42,447 nt of DNA, from positions 1 to 42,447 of the forward strand of contig JAPPGP010000098.1 of NCBI GenBank assembly GCA_028821395.1, given 5' to 3'. This DNA is from Defluviicoccus sp. GTDB taxonomy: Bacteria; Pseudomonadota; Alphaproteobacteria; MPNO01. This document shows, one piece after another, positions 20,935-29,476 of this stretch (the first letter of the stretch is position 1; each line of letters starts with the position of its first letter). The translations under genes were made by a program, and so were the position numbers. The notes beneath the pieces are model-generated. The model saw only the letters and a program-made list of their open reading frames with translations, had not been told where the DNA came from and searched no databases.

Positions 20935-23370
20935 TCACCCGGGCGTGGATTGGGCCAGCGCTTCCCGCAGCCGGGCCGTCTCCGGCGCGCAGCCGGCCTC
21001 TCCCGCTCCGCCCGGCGCGGCGCTCGCCAGCCGGCGCATCCACCCGATGTCCACCGAATATTCGGCGAGGCGCCGCCGATGGCTGGCGCGGTTCTTCGTG
21101 CAGACCAGGGTGAAGGGCCGTCCGCGGCGCTCGGTCTCGTGGTCCATCTCAAGCCCGTGCCGGTCGATGATCCGGTGCAGATGCGCGCGAAGCTCCTTGC
21201 GGAGCGGGAACCGCGCGACCCGTTCCGCGGAATCCTCGCAGAAGGCCCGCAACTCGGCGCAAAGCTCGCAATCGCAGTCGATGGCGCAGGCGATCTTCCA
21301 GTGCCGCGGCTCCTCCGGTGGCGTCGCGCTGCGTTCGAGCAGGGCGCGCGCCGCGTGGCGCCAGAGCGCGGCGTAGGCGGCGCTGTCCGCGAACCCCGGT
21401 TCGCCGTGCAGATCGCGCAGCGCGGCGGGAAGCGCGCGATCCGGCGTGGTTAGAAGCGGCACCGCCGCGACCGCGGCCATCGCCACGCCTTCGTCCGTCA
21501 GACGCCAGCGCCACGCGAGCGAGAAGAGGTCGCGCACCGCCTCCTCCGAAAGCCGCCAGGGCCGCACGGGTTCCGCGTCGGCCGTGTCGGCCATCGCTTC
21601 CGGCGCCCAAGACGCCATCGGCTCGTCCTTGCCGGAAGACCACTGATCGGGAGGCGTTTCCACTCGCTCCGCGGGCGCCGCCGAAACCGCCCGTAGCACC
21701 GATCTCAAAGTGCCGCGCAGCATCTCGCTGCGGGCGCCGCCTTCCGTCCCGTCCCGCCCATCCGCGAGCCGCCTCAGGAGCGCAAGGACATCCGCGGGAC
21801 GGCGGCCGAACTGCGCGTCGACAAGCGCGAGCAGGAATCCCTCGGCGGCTTCCGGTCCGACAGCGTCGATCGCCGCCACCAGGCTCTCGTTCTCTCCGCC
21901 GGAATAATCCGGCAGGATTACTTCGCGGAGGAAGCGGGAGAGGCATTCCCCGTCTCCCACTTCTGTCAGCAGAGCGAGCATCCGGGCACGACTTTCTTCG
22001 TCCCGGCCGGACCGTCCGGCCGGCCAGATGCCGACGAGCTCCGATGCCAGGCGTTCGATATCCGCGTCGGCGCGCCCGCCCTTCCGGTCGAGCAGCTCCG
22101 CCACCCAGGCGACCGCCCCGCCGATACCCGCCCCCGCCAGGATGGCCAGCGTCCGCGACCGCGGCCACAGCACCAGCGCCGCGTGATGAAAGGCCCGCTC
22201 CAGGCTCACCCCCTCGTTCCCCGTCGCTTCGTGCAGCCACTGCTCATCCGGCGCCGCGTCGTCGAGCGCGCCCTGCGGCAGAAGCTTCCCGGGATTCAAC
22301 TCGATCTCGCCGAACCGCGGCCGTGCTCCGCTCAACCCCGCCCAGCCGTCGAGCCAGTGCCGGCTGTCGAAGAGCTCGCCGATCTCCATGTCCTCGGCGT
22401 CCGCCTCGTTCCGGTACCAGCCGTGCCGGTATTCCTCGCCGTACATCGCATCGCCATGCTCCTCGATGTGGACGATGGCGGCGTGGAGCTCGCAGCCGGC
22501 CCGGTCGGCCGCCGCGGAGAGGACCCGGGCCCGGGCGGCATCGCCGTTCTTCAGGGTCTCGAAGGACAGCCCCGCCTCGCTGTATGCGTGATCGAGCAGC
22601 CACACGATCTTCTCCGCAGCACCGCCTTCGCACTGCCACGCCGCGAGGCGCTCGGCGATGGCATCCACCTGTTCGCCGTAATCCGGCGGCTCCCGGGGCG
22701 TGGCCCAGTCCGCCGCCCGCAGGCAGAGATTGAAGACCAGCGCCAAGCGGTGACCCGCCGTGATCGGCCGGATCTCGTGCCGGCAGTCGGCGTAGAAGGC
22801 CGCGAAGGCGAAGCCCGAGGGCTCCTCCACGTTCATATCCACCGCGACCTCGCGGCCCCGATGGCGGACGATAAGCTCCCCGCCTTCTCCCGCGACGGGA
22901 AGCGAGACCGTCAAGGTCGCGATCATCCCCGGCGCCTTCTCGGTGTCGCGGTGCGCGGCGAAGAAGCCGCCGCGCTCGTAAATCAGAAGCTTGTAGAGCC
23001 TTGCCTCCAGCCGGTCGCCCGGACAGCCGAGCCCCGCCGCGACCCGGTCGAGAATCTCCGCGAACGTCTCCGGCCACCCCTCGCCCGCCAGGCGAATCCT
23101 CTCCGGGCCGATCTGTCGGCAGTCGCGGACCGAGGTATCGATCAGCGTCTCCGGCCCCTTGCCGTAGGGCGCGCGCCCGGCCACGCCGATCAGGGCGCGA
23201 AGCTGGGGCTCGGGAACCGGAAAGGCCAGCATGCCGACCCCCTCCACCTCCAGCCGCGGCATCGGCGCGACCAGCCTGCCGTGGACGCAGAAATCGCCGG
23301 CGCGATCGACCGACCGCAGCAGGCGCTCGATCCCGGCCTCGGCGCCGTATTCCAGATCGATCGCGCCCAT
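20935..23370 (-). CDS. large protein with N-terminal 2-oxoglutarate/Fe(II) dioxygenase domain
   Basis: This 811-residue protein has a prolyl-4-hydroxylase-like dioxygenase domain at residues about 60-215: the iron facial triad is H140, D142 (AAHRDTEKAPGMIATLTVSLP) and H198 (DCRHEI), with R208 (GHRLALVFNL) to hold 2-oxoglutarate. Residues 230-700 are largely helical and unassigned. The C-terminal 120 residues have a cysteine cluster (CAIDCDCELC and RAFCED) and a basic HETERRGRPFTLVCTKNRASH segment. Similar long architectures are, to my memory, commoner in fungi than bacteria. The target, protein or small molecule, is unknown. It stands alone on the minus strand. Confidence 0.78.
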   Translation of the reverse strand: MGAIDLEYGAEAGIERLLRSVDRAGDFCVHGRLVAPMPRLEVEGVGMLAFPVPEPQLRALIGVAGRAPYGKGPETLIDTSVRDCRQIGPERIRLAGEGWPETFAEILDRVAAGLGCPGDRLEARLYKLLIYERGGFFAAHRDTEKAPGMIATLTVSLPVAGEGGELIVRHRGREVAVDMNVEEPSGFAFAAFYADCRHEIRPITAGHRLALVFNLCLRAADWATPREPPDYGEQVDAIAERLAAWQCEGGAAEKIVWLLDHAYSEAGLSFETLKNGDAARARVLSAAADRAGCELHAAIVHIEEHGDAMYGEEYRHGWYRNEADAEDMEIGELFDSRHWLDGWAGLSGARPRFGEIELNPGKLLPQGALDDAAPDEQWLHEATGNEGVSLERAFHHAALVLWPRSRTLAILAGAGIGGAVAWVAELLDRKGGRADADIERLASELVGIWPAGRSGRDEESRARMLALLTEVGDGECLSRFLREVILPDYSGGENESLVAAIDAVGPEAAEGFLLALVDAQFGRRPADVLALLRRLADGRDGTEGGARSEMLRGTLRSVLRAVSAAPAERVETPPDQWSSGKDEPMASWAPEAMADTADAEPVRPWRLSEEAVRDLFSLAWRWRLTDEGVAMAAVAAVPLLTTPDRALPAALRDLHGEPGFADSAAYAALWRHAARALLERSATPPEEPRHWKIACAIDCDCELCAELRAFCEDSAERVARFPLRKELRAHLHRIIDRHGLEMDHETERRGRPFTLVCTKNRASHRRRLAEYSVDIGWMRRLASAAPGGAGEAGCAPETARLREALAQSTPG

Positions 23371-23500
23371 GGCCTCTCCCCCTCGGCCGCATCGAAGCGA
23401 TACTATCGGACCCGGGAGCGGATGCCAGGCCGGATCGAGCTTCTGGCCAGCTACTGCAACGCCTCGCCGCCGGGCAGGTAAACCTGGGGCGCGGGCGTCC

Positions 23501-23527
23501 GGTCTGGGTTACGATGATGGATATTTC
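23501..23527 (+). repeat. 27-bp inverted repeat, left copy (before the Rieske gene)
   Basis: This sequence matches the reverse complement of 24645-24671 at 25 of 27 positions. It lies 14 bp before the Rieske start codon. In one plus-strand frame it reads VWVTMMDIS, against VWVTVMDIS at the C-terminus of the HtrA protease. The match weakens but continues about 20 bp upstream with the same spacing, so it looks like the 3' end of a second, lost protease gene. Confidence 0.75.
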
Positions 23528-23541
23528 CCGAGGGGGCGGTC

Positions 23542-24588
23542 ATGTTCTTGAAGGACTACTGGTATGTCGCGGCGACCTCCGACGAGATCGCCGACGAGCC
23601 GCTCGCGCGCACCCTGCTGAACGAGGCGGTCGTCCTCTACCGGACCGACGATGGGGCGGTCCGCGCGCTGGAGGATCGCTGCTGTCACCGCCATTTGCCG
23701 CTTTCCCTCGGCAAGGTGATCGGCGCCCGGCTGCAATGCGGCTATCACGGGCTGGAATACGATGCGGGCGGGGTGTGCGTCCGCGTGCCGGGCCAGACCG
23801 CCGTCCCGCCGGGCGCGCGGATCCGCGCCTACCCGGTCGTCGAGCGCTGGGGCTGGGTCTGGATCTGGATGGGCGACGCGAGCGAGGCGGACGCGGCCGA
23901 GATCGAAGACTTCCACTGGCTCGACGATCCCGGCTGGCGGGCCGCCGGCTGCCGCATCCCGATGGCGTGCGACTACCGGCTCGGGATCGACAACCTGCTC
24001 GACCTCACCCACCTCCCGTACGTGCACGCGACCACGCTCGGCAATGCGGCGGTGGCGGAGCAAGCCGAGGTCAGAACCGAGCGGCACGGTCCGGGCGTCC
24101 GCGTCACCCGCTGGATGATCGACGTGCCGGCGCCGCCGATGTACCGCCGGCTGGTCGATTTCGGCACCAATATCGACCGCTGGCAGATCATCGATTTCTC
24201 GCCGCCATGCTTCGTCAAGCTCGATCTCGGCGGCGCGCCGACCGGCACCGGCGCGCGCCAGGGCGACCGTTCCAAGGGGTTCGAGCGCAAGAGCCTGAAC
24301 GCGCTCACGCCGGAGACCGAGAGCACCATCCACTATTTCTGGGCGGATGCGCACAATTTCGACATCGACAAGCCGGAAGTGACGCAGCTCCTCTTCGAGC
24401 AGGTCCACGAGGCGTTCATGGAGGACAAGGCGTTCCTCGAAGCCCAGCAAAGCGCCTTCGACTGCGATCGCGGACGCCCGCTGGTCGACATCAACGCCGA
24501 CGCGGGCGGGCTCGAAGCGCGGCGCATTCTCGACCGGCTGCTGGCGGAGCAAGATCGGCGGGCTCGACCGGAAACCGTTGCCGTCTAG
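23542..24588 (+). CDS. Rieske non-heme iron oxygenase, vanillate O-demethylase (VanA)-like
   Basis: This 348-residue oxygenase component of an aromatic-ring dioxygenase/demethylase has a Rieske [2Fe-2S] site with C47, H49 (DRCCHRHLPLS), C66 and H69 (LQCGYHGLEYD). The mononuclear iron site is D154, H157 and H162 (DNLLDLTHLPYVH). VanA-like details are the PGQTAVPPGARIRAYPVVERWGWVWIWMG segment and the length. It would oxidatively demethylate a methoxybenzoate or hydroxylate a related substrate. No reductase (VanB-type) gene is nearby, so electrons must come from elsewhere. The start has GAGGGGG upstream. It is flanked by inverted 27-bp repeats. Confidence 0.9.
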   Translation: MFLKDYWYVAATSDEIADEPLARTLLNEAVVLYRTDDGAVRALEDRCCHRHLPLSLGKVIGARLQCGYHGLEYDAGGVCVRVPGQTAVPPGARIRAYPVVERWGWVWIWMGDASEADAAEIEDFHWLDDPGWRAAGCRIPMACDYRLGIDNLLDLTHLPYVHATTLGNAAVAEQAEVRTERHGPGVRVTRWMIDVPAPPMYRRLVDFGTNIDRWQIIDFSPPCFVKLDLGGAPTGTGARQGDRSKGFERKSLNALTPETESTIHYFWADAHNFDIDKPEVTQLLFEQVHEAFMEDKAFLEAQQSAFDCDRGRPLVDINADAGGLEARRILDRLLAEQDRRARPETVAV

Positions 24589-24622
24589 AGCACGACGGGC
24601 TCGCAGGGCAAGGTCCGCGCGA

Positions 24623-24637
24623 GCGGCGTCTCGCCGC
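24623..24637. terminator. possible bidirectional hairpin
   Basis: GCGGCG-TCT-CGCCGC is a perfect 6-bp stem between the convergent Rieske and protease genes. No T tract follows on either strand, so it is only a weak intrinsic terminator candidate. Confidence 0.3.
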
Positions 24638-24640
24638 CCC

Positions 24641-25702
24641 TCATGAAATATCCATCACCGTCACCCAGACCGAGCGCTGCTGGCCCTGGTTGATCACGGT
24701 GAGCTCGACCTGGACGCCGATCCCGGCCTCGCTGAGCTCGGCCGCGAACTCGGACACCGAACGGACCGCCACCCCGTTGACCCGGACGATGATGTCGCCG
24801 AGCGTCCGGCGCTCCAGATCGGCCGCCCTGAGCCCCGCCTTCGCCGCCTCCGAGCCGGGCAGCACGCGCGAGACCACGAGCCCGGCGACGCCGAGCCGGG
24901 CGGCGGTCTCCTCGCCCATCACCACGATGCCGATCCCGGGCCGGGGCACCGCGCCGTCGCGGATCAGCCGCGGCACGATCCGGTTGACGATATCGACCGG
25001 CACCGCGAAGCCGATGCCGGACGACACCCCGGTATCCGACAATATCGCCGTGTTGACCCCGATCAGCCGGCCCGCCGAATCCAGCAGCGGCCCGCCGGAA
25101 TTGCCCGGGTTGATCGCGGCGTCGGTCTGGATCACCCCGCGCACCTCGCGGTCGTTGGCGGTCGGCAGGCGGCGGTTGAGCGCGCTGATCACCCCCGTCG
25201 TCAGCGTGCGCGACAGGCCGAACGGGTTGCCGATCGCGAACACCGCCTGGCCGACCTTGAGATCGCCCGAGCTGCCGATCGGGATCGGCCGGACGCGGCC
25301 CCGCGTCTCGCGCAGCCGCACCACGGCGAGATCGTAGTCGGGCGCGGTGCCGATGACGCTCGCCCTGACCGCCTCGCCGTCGTCGAGCCGGACCGACACG
25401 TCGTTCGCGTCGCGCACGACGTGGAAATTGGTCACCACGTGGCCGGCGCGGTCCCACACCAGCCCCGAGCCGGCGCCCGCGCCGCCGCCGCCGCCATGGG
25501 TGAAGATATAGACCACCGAGGGCGAGGCCTCCTCGAACAGCCTGACGGTCGATTGCTCGAAGGCGGCGAGGTCGCCTCGCGGGGTCACCGCCCGGGGCGC
25601 GTCGTCGGTCAGAAACACGTCGCGCACGAAGCGGTCGCCGAGATAGACCGTCGCCAGGATCAGCACCCAGATCGTCGCAAACAGGCCCCAGCGCCTGCCC
25701 AT
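24641..25702 (-). CDS. HtrA/DegS-type trypsin-like serine protease with one PDZ domain
   Basis: This 353-residue membrane-anchored periplasmic protease starts at ATG 25702. The start gives an N-terminal anchor helix (GLFATIWVLILATVYLG). The catalytic triad is H94 (VVTNFHVV), D124 (PDYDLAVV) and S202 (NPGNSGGPLLD). A PDZ domain covers about 255-345 (GIGIVVMGEETAARLGVAGLVV and LGDIIVRVNGVAV). Length and single PDZ fit DegS-like proteases involved in envelope stress responses. No anti-sigma or RpoE-like gene is adjacent. Its C-terminal codons form the right arm of the inverted repeat around the Rieske gene. Confidence 0.92.
   Translation of the reverse strand: MGRRWGLFATIWVLILATVYLGDRFVRDVFLTDDAPRAVTPRGDLAAFEQSTVRLFEEASPSVVYIFTHGGGGGAGAGSGLVWDRAGHVVTNFHVVRDANDVSVRLDDGEAVRASVIGTAPDYDLAVVRLRETRGRVRPIPIGSSGDLKVGQAVFAIGNPFGLSRTLTTGVISALNRRLPTANDREVRGVIQTDAAINPGNSGGPLLDSAGRLIGVNTAILSDTGVSSGIGFAVPVDIVNRIVPRLIRDGAVPRPGIGIVVMGEETAARLGVAGLVVSRVLPGSEAAKAGLRAADLERRTLGDIIVRVNGVAVRSVSEFAAELSEAGIGVQVELTVINQGQQRSVWVTVMDIS
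24645..24671 (-). repeat. 27-bp inverted repeat, right copy (3' end of protease gene)
   Basis: Partner of 23501-23527 in opposite orientation (25 of 27 identical). Here it encodes the last residues of the protease (VWVTVMDIS). The pair encloses 1,117 bp with the Rieske gene. Confidence 0.75.
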
Positions 25703-25877
25703 CGCCGCCGCCTCCAAACCCGCCCGGCGCGCGCCCCGGTCGATACGCCGCTTGCGCCCGGGCCGTTGCCTCGACCGCGAGAGGATACATGGCCGACCCG
25801 GATTTCTCACCACGGTCGTGGCCCGCGCCGCGAGGAAAACGGGTGCGCCGGACACCGCCTCGCGCTATGCTTGCGGC

Positions 25878-26873
25878 ATGAGCGCCATCCCGCCGGAGGC
25901 GGCCCGGGGCGACGCCTTCCACGACGATCTCGGTGGCCGCCGCGGGCTCGACCCCGCGCTGATCAAGCAGCTGACCCGGCTCGACCCGCTGCGCTCGACA
26001 GTCTCGGTCGTCCGCACCTGGATCGAGGTCGCGGCTCTGATGGCGCTCGCCGTGGGGTTTCCCGAATGGTGGGTGGTCGCGCCCTGCATGGTGCTGATCG
26101 CCACAAGGGCGCAGGCGCTGTTCATCCTGGCCCACGAGGCGGTGCATTACCGGCTCTACGAGACCCGCTGGCTCAACGACCTGGTGGGCCGGATCTGCGC
26201 GACGTCGGGCGGCATCTCGATGTTCTCCTACCGGGTGATCCACCGCCTGCACCACAACCACATGTTCGGCAGGCAGGACCCCGACACGCCGATCCATGGC
26301 GGCTATCCGCGCGGCCGCGCCTATCTCGCCGGCAAGCTGCTCCGGGACGTGGCCGGGCTCACGGCGTGGAAGACCTACGCCTATTTCTGGGGCGCGCCCG
26401 CCGCCGCCCGGCTCGACGGCGCGAAGCACGACCCGCTCGGCGACACCTCGCCGAAGCTGCGCCGCGCCGCGCTGCGGGACCGGTGGATCGTGGCGGCGTT
26501 CCACGTCGCGCTGCCGGTGGCCGCCCTCGTCTTCGGCTTCTTCCGCGAATACCTGCTGCTCTGGGCGATCCCGCTCTGGTTCCTGCTCCAGCCGCTGCTC
26601 CGCTTCCGCTCGATCCTCGAACACGGCATGACCTCGGAGACCGGCGACGTGTGGCGCGATGCGCGCACCAATCTCGGGCCCGGCTGGCTGATGTGGCTGA
26701 TCTTCCCGCACCACGTGCACTACCACCTGGAGCACCACCTCTACCCCTCGCTGCCGCATTACAACCTGCCGAAGGCGCATCGGGCGTTGCGCGACGCGGG
26801 CATGCTCCAGGACGCGGAGGTCCGCCCGGTCCTCTCCGCCGCCAGGCTCGCCTGGGCATCGCCCGCCGGTTAG
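25878..26873 (+). CDS. membrane fatty acid desaturase family protein
   Basis: This 331-residue di-iron membrane enzyme has three histidine boxes: H86 to H90 (HEAVHY), H122 to H128 (HRLHHNH) and H281 to H287 (HYHLEHH). Hydrophobic pairs around residues 50-80 and 203-240 are the membrane spans. The third box in the form HxxxHH with a preceding HH-x-HYH suits acyl-lipid desaturases, though carotenoid or sphingolipid hydroxylases of the same superfamily cannot be excluded. I chose ATG 25878 (MSAIPPEAARGD) since longer frames lack family similarity. Divergent from the protease gene with 175 bp between. Confidence 0.88.
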   Translation: MSAIPPEAARGDAFHDDLGGRRGLDPALIKQLTRLDPLRSTVSVVRTWIEVAALMALAVGFPEWWVVAPCMVLIATRAQALFILAHEAVHYRLYETRWLNDLVGRICATSGGISMFSYRVIHRLHHNHMFGRQDPDTPIHGGYPRGRAYLAGKLLRDVAGLTAWKTYAYFWGAPAAARLDGAKHDPLGDTSPKLRRAALRDRWIVAAFHVALPVAALVFGFFREYLLLWAIPLWFLLQPLLRFRSILEHGMTSETGDVWRDARTNLGPGWLMWLIFPHHVHYHLEHHLYPSLPHYNLPKAHRALRDAGMLQDAEVRPVLSAARLAWASPAG

Positions 26874-26934
26874 TTGATCGTCCCTCCGCCGCCGCTATGA
26901 TCGGCGCCGGCCAATCTGAGGGAAGGAGACCGAC

Positions 26935-27690
26935 ATGGGCAGGCTCGACGGACGGGTTGCGATCGTCACCGGTGCGGGGCGCGGCATCGGCGTGCACTAC
27001 GCCAAGGCGCTGGCGGAAGAGGGCGCGAAGGTGTGCTGCAGCGACATCCTCGACGTCGAGAACACGGTCAATATCATCAAGCAGGCCGGCGGCGAGGCGA
27101 TCGGCAATCGCTGCGACGTCACCGATCCGGGCCAGGTCCGGGCCATGGTGGCCGAGACCGTGGACGCCTTCGGCAAGGTCGACATCATGGTGACCAACGC
27201 GGCGATCTTCGCCGACCTCCAGCAGCGCTCGTTCCTGGAGATCCCGGAGGAGGAATGGGACCGGGTGATGGCGGTCAACACGCGCGGCGTGTTCTCCTGC
27301 GTCAAGGCGGTGGTGCCGGAGATGCAGAAGAACGGCTACGGCAAGATCATCAACATCGCCTCGGGCACGGTGTTCAAGGGGACGCCGATGATGCTCCACT
27401 ATGTGAGCTCCAAGGGGGCGATGGTGGCCTTCACCCGCTCGCTTTCGCGCGAACTCGGCGAGCACAACATCTCGGTCAACGCGATCGCCCCTGGGCTCAC
27501 CATGAGCGAGCGGGTTGCGGGCGACCCGCAGTGGACCGGCATCAAGGACGCCAACGCCCAGACCCGCGCGATCAAGCGCGACGAGGTGCCCGAGGACCTG
27601 CTCGGCACGCTGGTCTATCTGAGCTCGTCCGACAGCGATTTCGTCACCGGCCAGACCATCGTCGTCGACGGCGGCTCGGCGATGCATTAG
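26935..27690 (+). CDS. short-chain dehydrogenase/reductase (SDR)
   Basis: This 251-residue classical SDR has the nucleotide-binding TGAGRGIG motif at residues 12-19, the NAA motif at 88-90, catalytic N115, S143, Y156 and K160 (HYVSSKGA), and a C-terminal GQTIVVDGGSAMH typical of the family. An aspartate after the second strand (SDILDVEN) suggests NAD(H) rather than NADP(H). It would oxidise an alcohol or reduce a ketone on an unknown substrate. A good GGAAGGAG site lies 6-12 bp before the ATG. Convergent with the AEC genes, and their ends overlap by 4 bp (27687-27690). Confidence 0.92.
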   Translation: MGRLDGRVAIVTGAGRGIGVHYAKALAEEGAKVCCSDILDVENTVNIIKQAGGEAIGNRCDVTDPGQVRAMVAETVDAFGKVDIMVTNAAIFADLQQRSFLEIPEEEWDRVMAVNTRGVFSCVKAVVPEMQKNGYGKIINIASGTVFKGTPMMLHYVSSKGAMVAFTRSLSRELGEHNISVNAIAPGLTMSERVAGDPQWTGIKDANAQTRAIKRDEVPEDLLGTLVYLSSSDSDFVTGQTIVVDGGSAMH

Positions 27691-28571
27691 GGCAGTAAGA
27701 GCGCGAGCAACACGGGCAGCATCGCGAAGGACAGCAGCGTCGAGACCAGCACCATGCCGGCGACCTCCTCGGGCTCGCGCTCGTACATCCGGGCAAACAG
27801 GTAGCTGGAGACCGCGACCGGCATCGCGCTCTGCAGGATGACCACCGCGGCGGCGACCGGGCCGAGCGCGAGCCCCCAGGCCACCGCCCAGCCGACCAGC
27901 GCGCCGGCGACGAGCCGCAGGCACGCGAGCGCGGTGCTGCGCCCGAGGCTGGTGACGCGCAGCCGGGAGAGCGCGATGCCGAGTGCCACGAGCTGCATCG
28001 GGATCACGATCCCGCCCAGCAGGTCGGCGGTATTGAACGCCCAGCGCGGCAGCTCGATCCCGCCGGCCTCCATGCCGATCGCGAGCGCCGCGGCGTAAAA
28101 CACCGGCGAACGCGCGATGCGCCCGAGCGAGACCGACCCGGCGGCGATGGTGGCGCCTACGGTGAAGATGCCGATGGCGCCGAAGGCGAAGAACACCAGC
28201 GCCAGCGCGAGCCCCTCCGCCCCGAAGGCGAACAGGCAGACCGGCAGCCCCATGCTGCCGGCGAGTGGGAACATCACCGCCGGCAGATAGGCGGGGATGC
28301 TGAGCCGGAAGGCGCGCAGCACCGCGAAGCCGATGGCGGCGAACCCGGCGAAGGCGGCGAGCGAGGCGCCGGCGATCTCGGCCAGCGCGGCGGAGTCGAG
28401 TTCGACCTTGGCGAAGGTAGCCAGGATCAGGCAGGGCGCGCCGACATTGAACACCAGAGTGGCGACCACCCGGTCGTCGAACGGCAGCCCGCGCCTGGCC
28501 CAGAGGAAGCCGAGCGCGGCGCAGATGAACACCGGCGCGACGATCGGGGCGAGCTCGGCGACAAGGCTCAT
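27687..28571 (-). CDS. AEC family transporter (auxin efflux carrier-like), copy 1
   Basis: This 294-residue carrier has about ten membrane helices of the AEC family, whose bacterial members move malate, malonate or similar organic acids. Family blocks are PVFICAALGFLWARRGLPFD at the start, FPLAGSMGLPVCLFAFGAEGLALAL, and VILQSAMPVAVSSYLFARMYEREPEEVAGMVLVSTLLSF near the end. The start at ATG 28571 overlaps the stop of copy 2 by 4 bp. It shares its plan with copy 2 but is clearly diverged. Confidence 0.9.
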   Translation of the reverse strand: MSLVAELAPIVAPVFICAALGFLWARRGLPFDDRVVATLVFNVGAPCLILATFAKVELDSAALAEIAGASLAAFAGFAAIGFAVLRAFRLSIPAYLPAVMFPLAGSMGLPVCLFAFGAEGLALALVFFAFGAIGIFTVGATIAAGSVSLGRIARSPVFYAAALAIGMEAGGIELPRWAFNTADLLGGIVIPMQLVALGIALSRLRVTSLGRSTALACLRLVAGALVGWAVAWGLALGPVAAAVVILQSAMPVAVSSYLFARMYEREPEEVAGMVLVSTLLSFAMLPVLLALLLP

Positions 28572-29446
28572 CGCAGCACGTACCAGAGCACCGCGGGCAG
28601 GGTGAAGCAGGCGAGCAGGCTCGACATCACCACCATGCCGGCGACCGTCTCCGGCGAGCGGCGATAGACCTGCGCGAAGACGTAGTTGTGGACCGCGACC
28701 GGCATCGCGCATTGCAGGATCAGGACCCCGCGCGCGACGCCCGCGAGCCCGAACAGATCGGCGAGCGCCACGCCGACGGCGAAGCCGACGCCGAGCTCAA
28801 GCGCCGACAGCGCGGCGGCGCGCCCGATCCCGACCACGCGAATCTTCGACAGCGCCACGCCGAGCGAGACCACCATCAGCGGGATCGCCATCCCGGAGAC
28901 GATCTGGACCGTGTTGGCGAGCCAGGCCGGCGGCTCGATCCCGCCGATCATGAAGGCCAGCGAGACCGCGATCGCATAGACGATCGGGTTGCGGAACAGG
29001 GCCTCGAATACGGTGCTGCCGGCGTAGATGCCGCGCCCGACGGTGAGGCCGGAGAGCGCGGCGATGACGAAGCAGCCGATGCCGTAGGCGAGCCCCGCCT
29101 CGCCGAAGGCGAACAGGCAGACCGGCAGGCCGAGATTGCCCGAGTTGCGGAAGGTGAGCGCCGGGATGAAGGCGCGCGCCTCGAGCCGGAGGAGCCGGGT
29201 GAGCGCCGCGGCCAGCGCCATGAACAGCACCAGCGCGAGCGTGTAGGCGCCGGCCATCTCGCCGAAGGCGACGGGGTCGATCTCGAGCCGCGTCAGCGTC
29301 GAGAAGACCAGGCAGGGAACCCCGAGATGGAGCGCGAGCCCGGTCATCATCTCGGCGTCGAACGGCTTCTCCAGCCGGCCCCAGACGAAGCCGATGCCGG
29401 CGCAGACGAACAGCGGCGCGACGACGGAGAGGATCTCTGCGAGCAT
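28568..29446 (-). CDS. AEC family transporter, copy 2
   Basis: This 292-residue paralog of the preceding carrier has the same family blocks: PLFVCAGIGFVWGRLEKPFD, FRNSGNLGLPVCLFAFGEAGLAYGI, and LILQCAMPVAVHNYVFAQVYRRSPETVAGMVVMSSLL. The central NSGNLGLP motif is canonical here, whereas copy 1 has LAGSMGLP, so the two may differ in substrate. It is the upstream gene of the pair and sets translation of copy 1 through the ATGA overlap. Confidence 0.9.
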   Translation of the reverse strand: MLAEILSVVAPLFVCAGIGFVWGRLEKPFDAEMMTGLALHLGVPCLVFSTLTRLEIDPVAFGEMAGAYTLALVLFMALAAALTRLLRLEARAFIPALTFRNSGNLGLPVCLFAFGEAGLAYGIGCFVIAALSGLTVGRGIYAGSTVFEALFRNPIVYAIAVSLAFMIGGIEPPAWLANTVQIVSGMAIPLMVVSLGVALSKIRVVGIGRAAALSALELGVGFAVGVALADLFGLAGVARGVLILQCAMPVAVHNYVFAQVYRRSPETVAGMVVMSSLLACFTLPAVLWYVLR

Positions 29447-29476
29447 GTCGGTTTCGCCGTCTCGTCCGCCCGCGAC

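Noticed and set aside
23371..23500. A further gene between the dioxygenase and the Rieske gene
   Set aside because: Only short frames without motifs exist; the sole supported signal is the protease-like remnant at 23480-23527.
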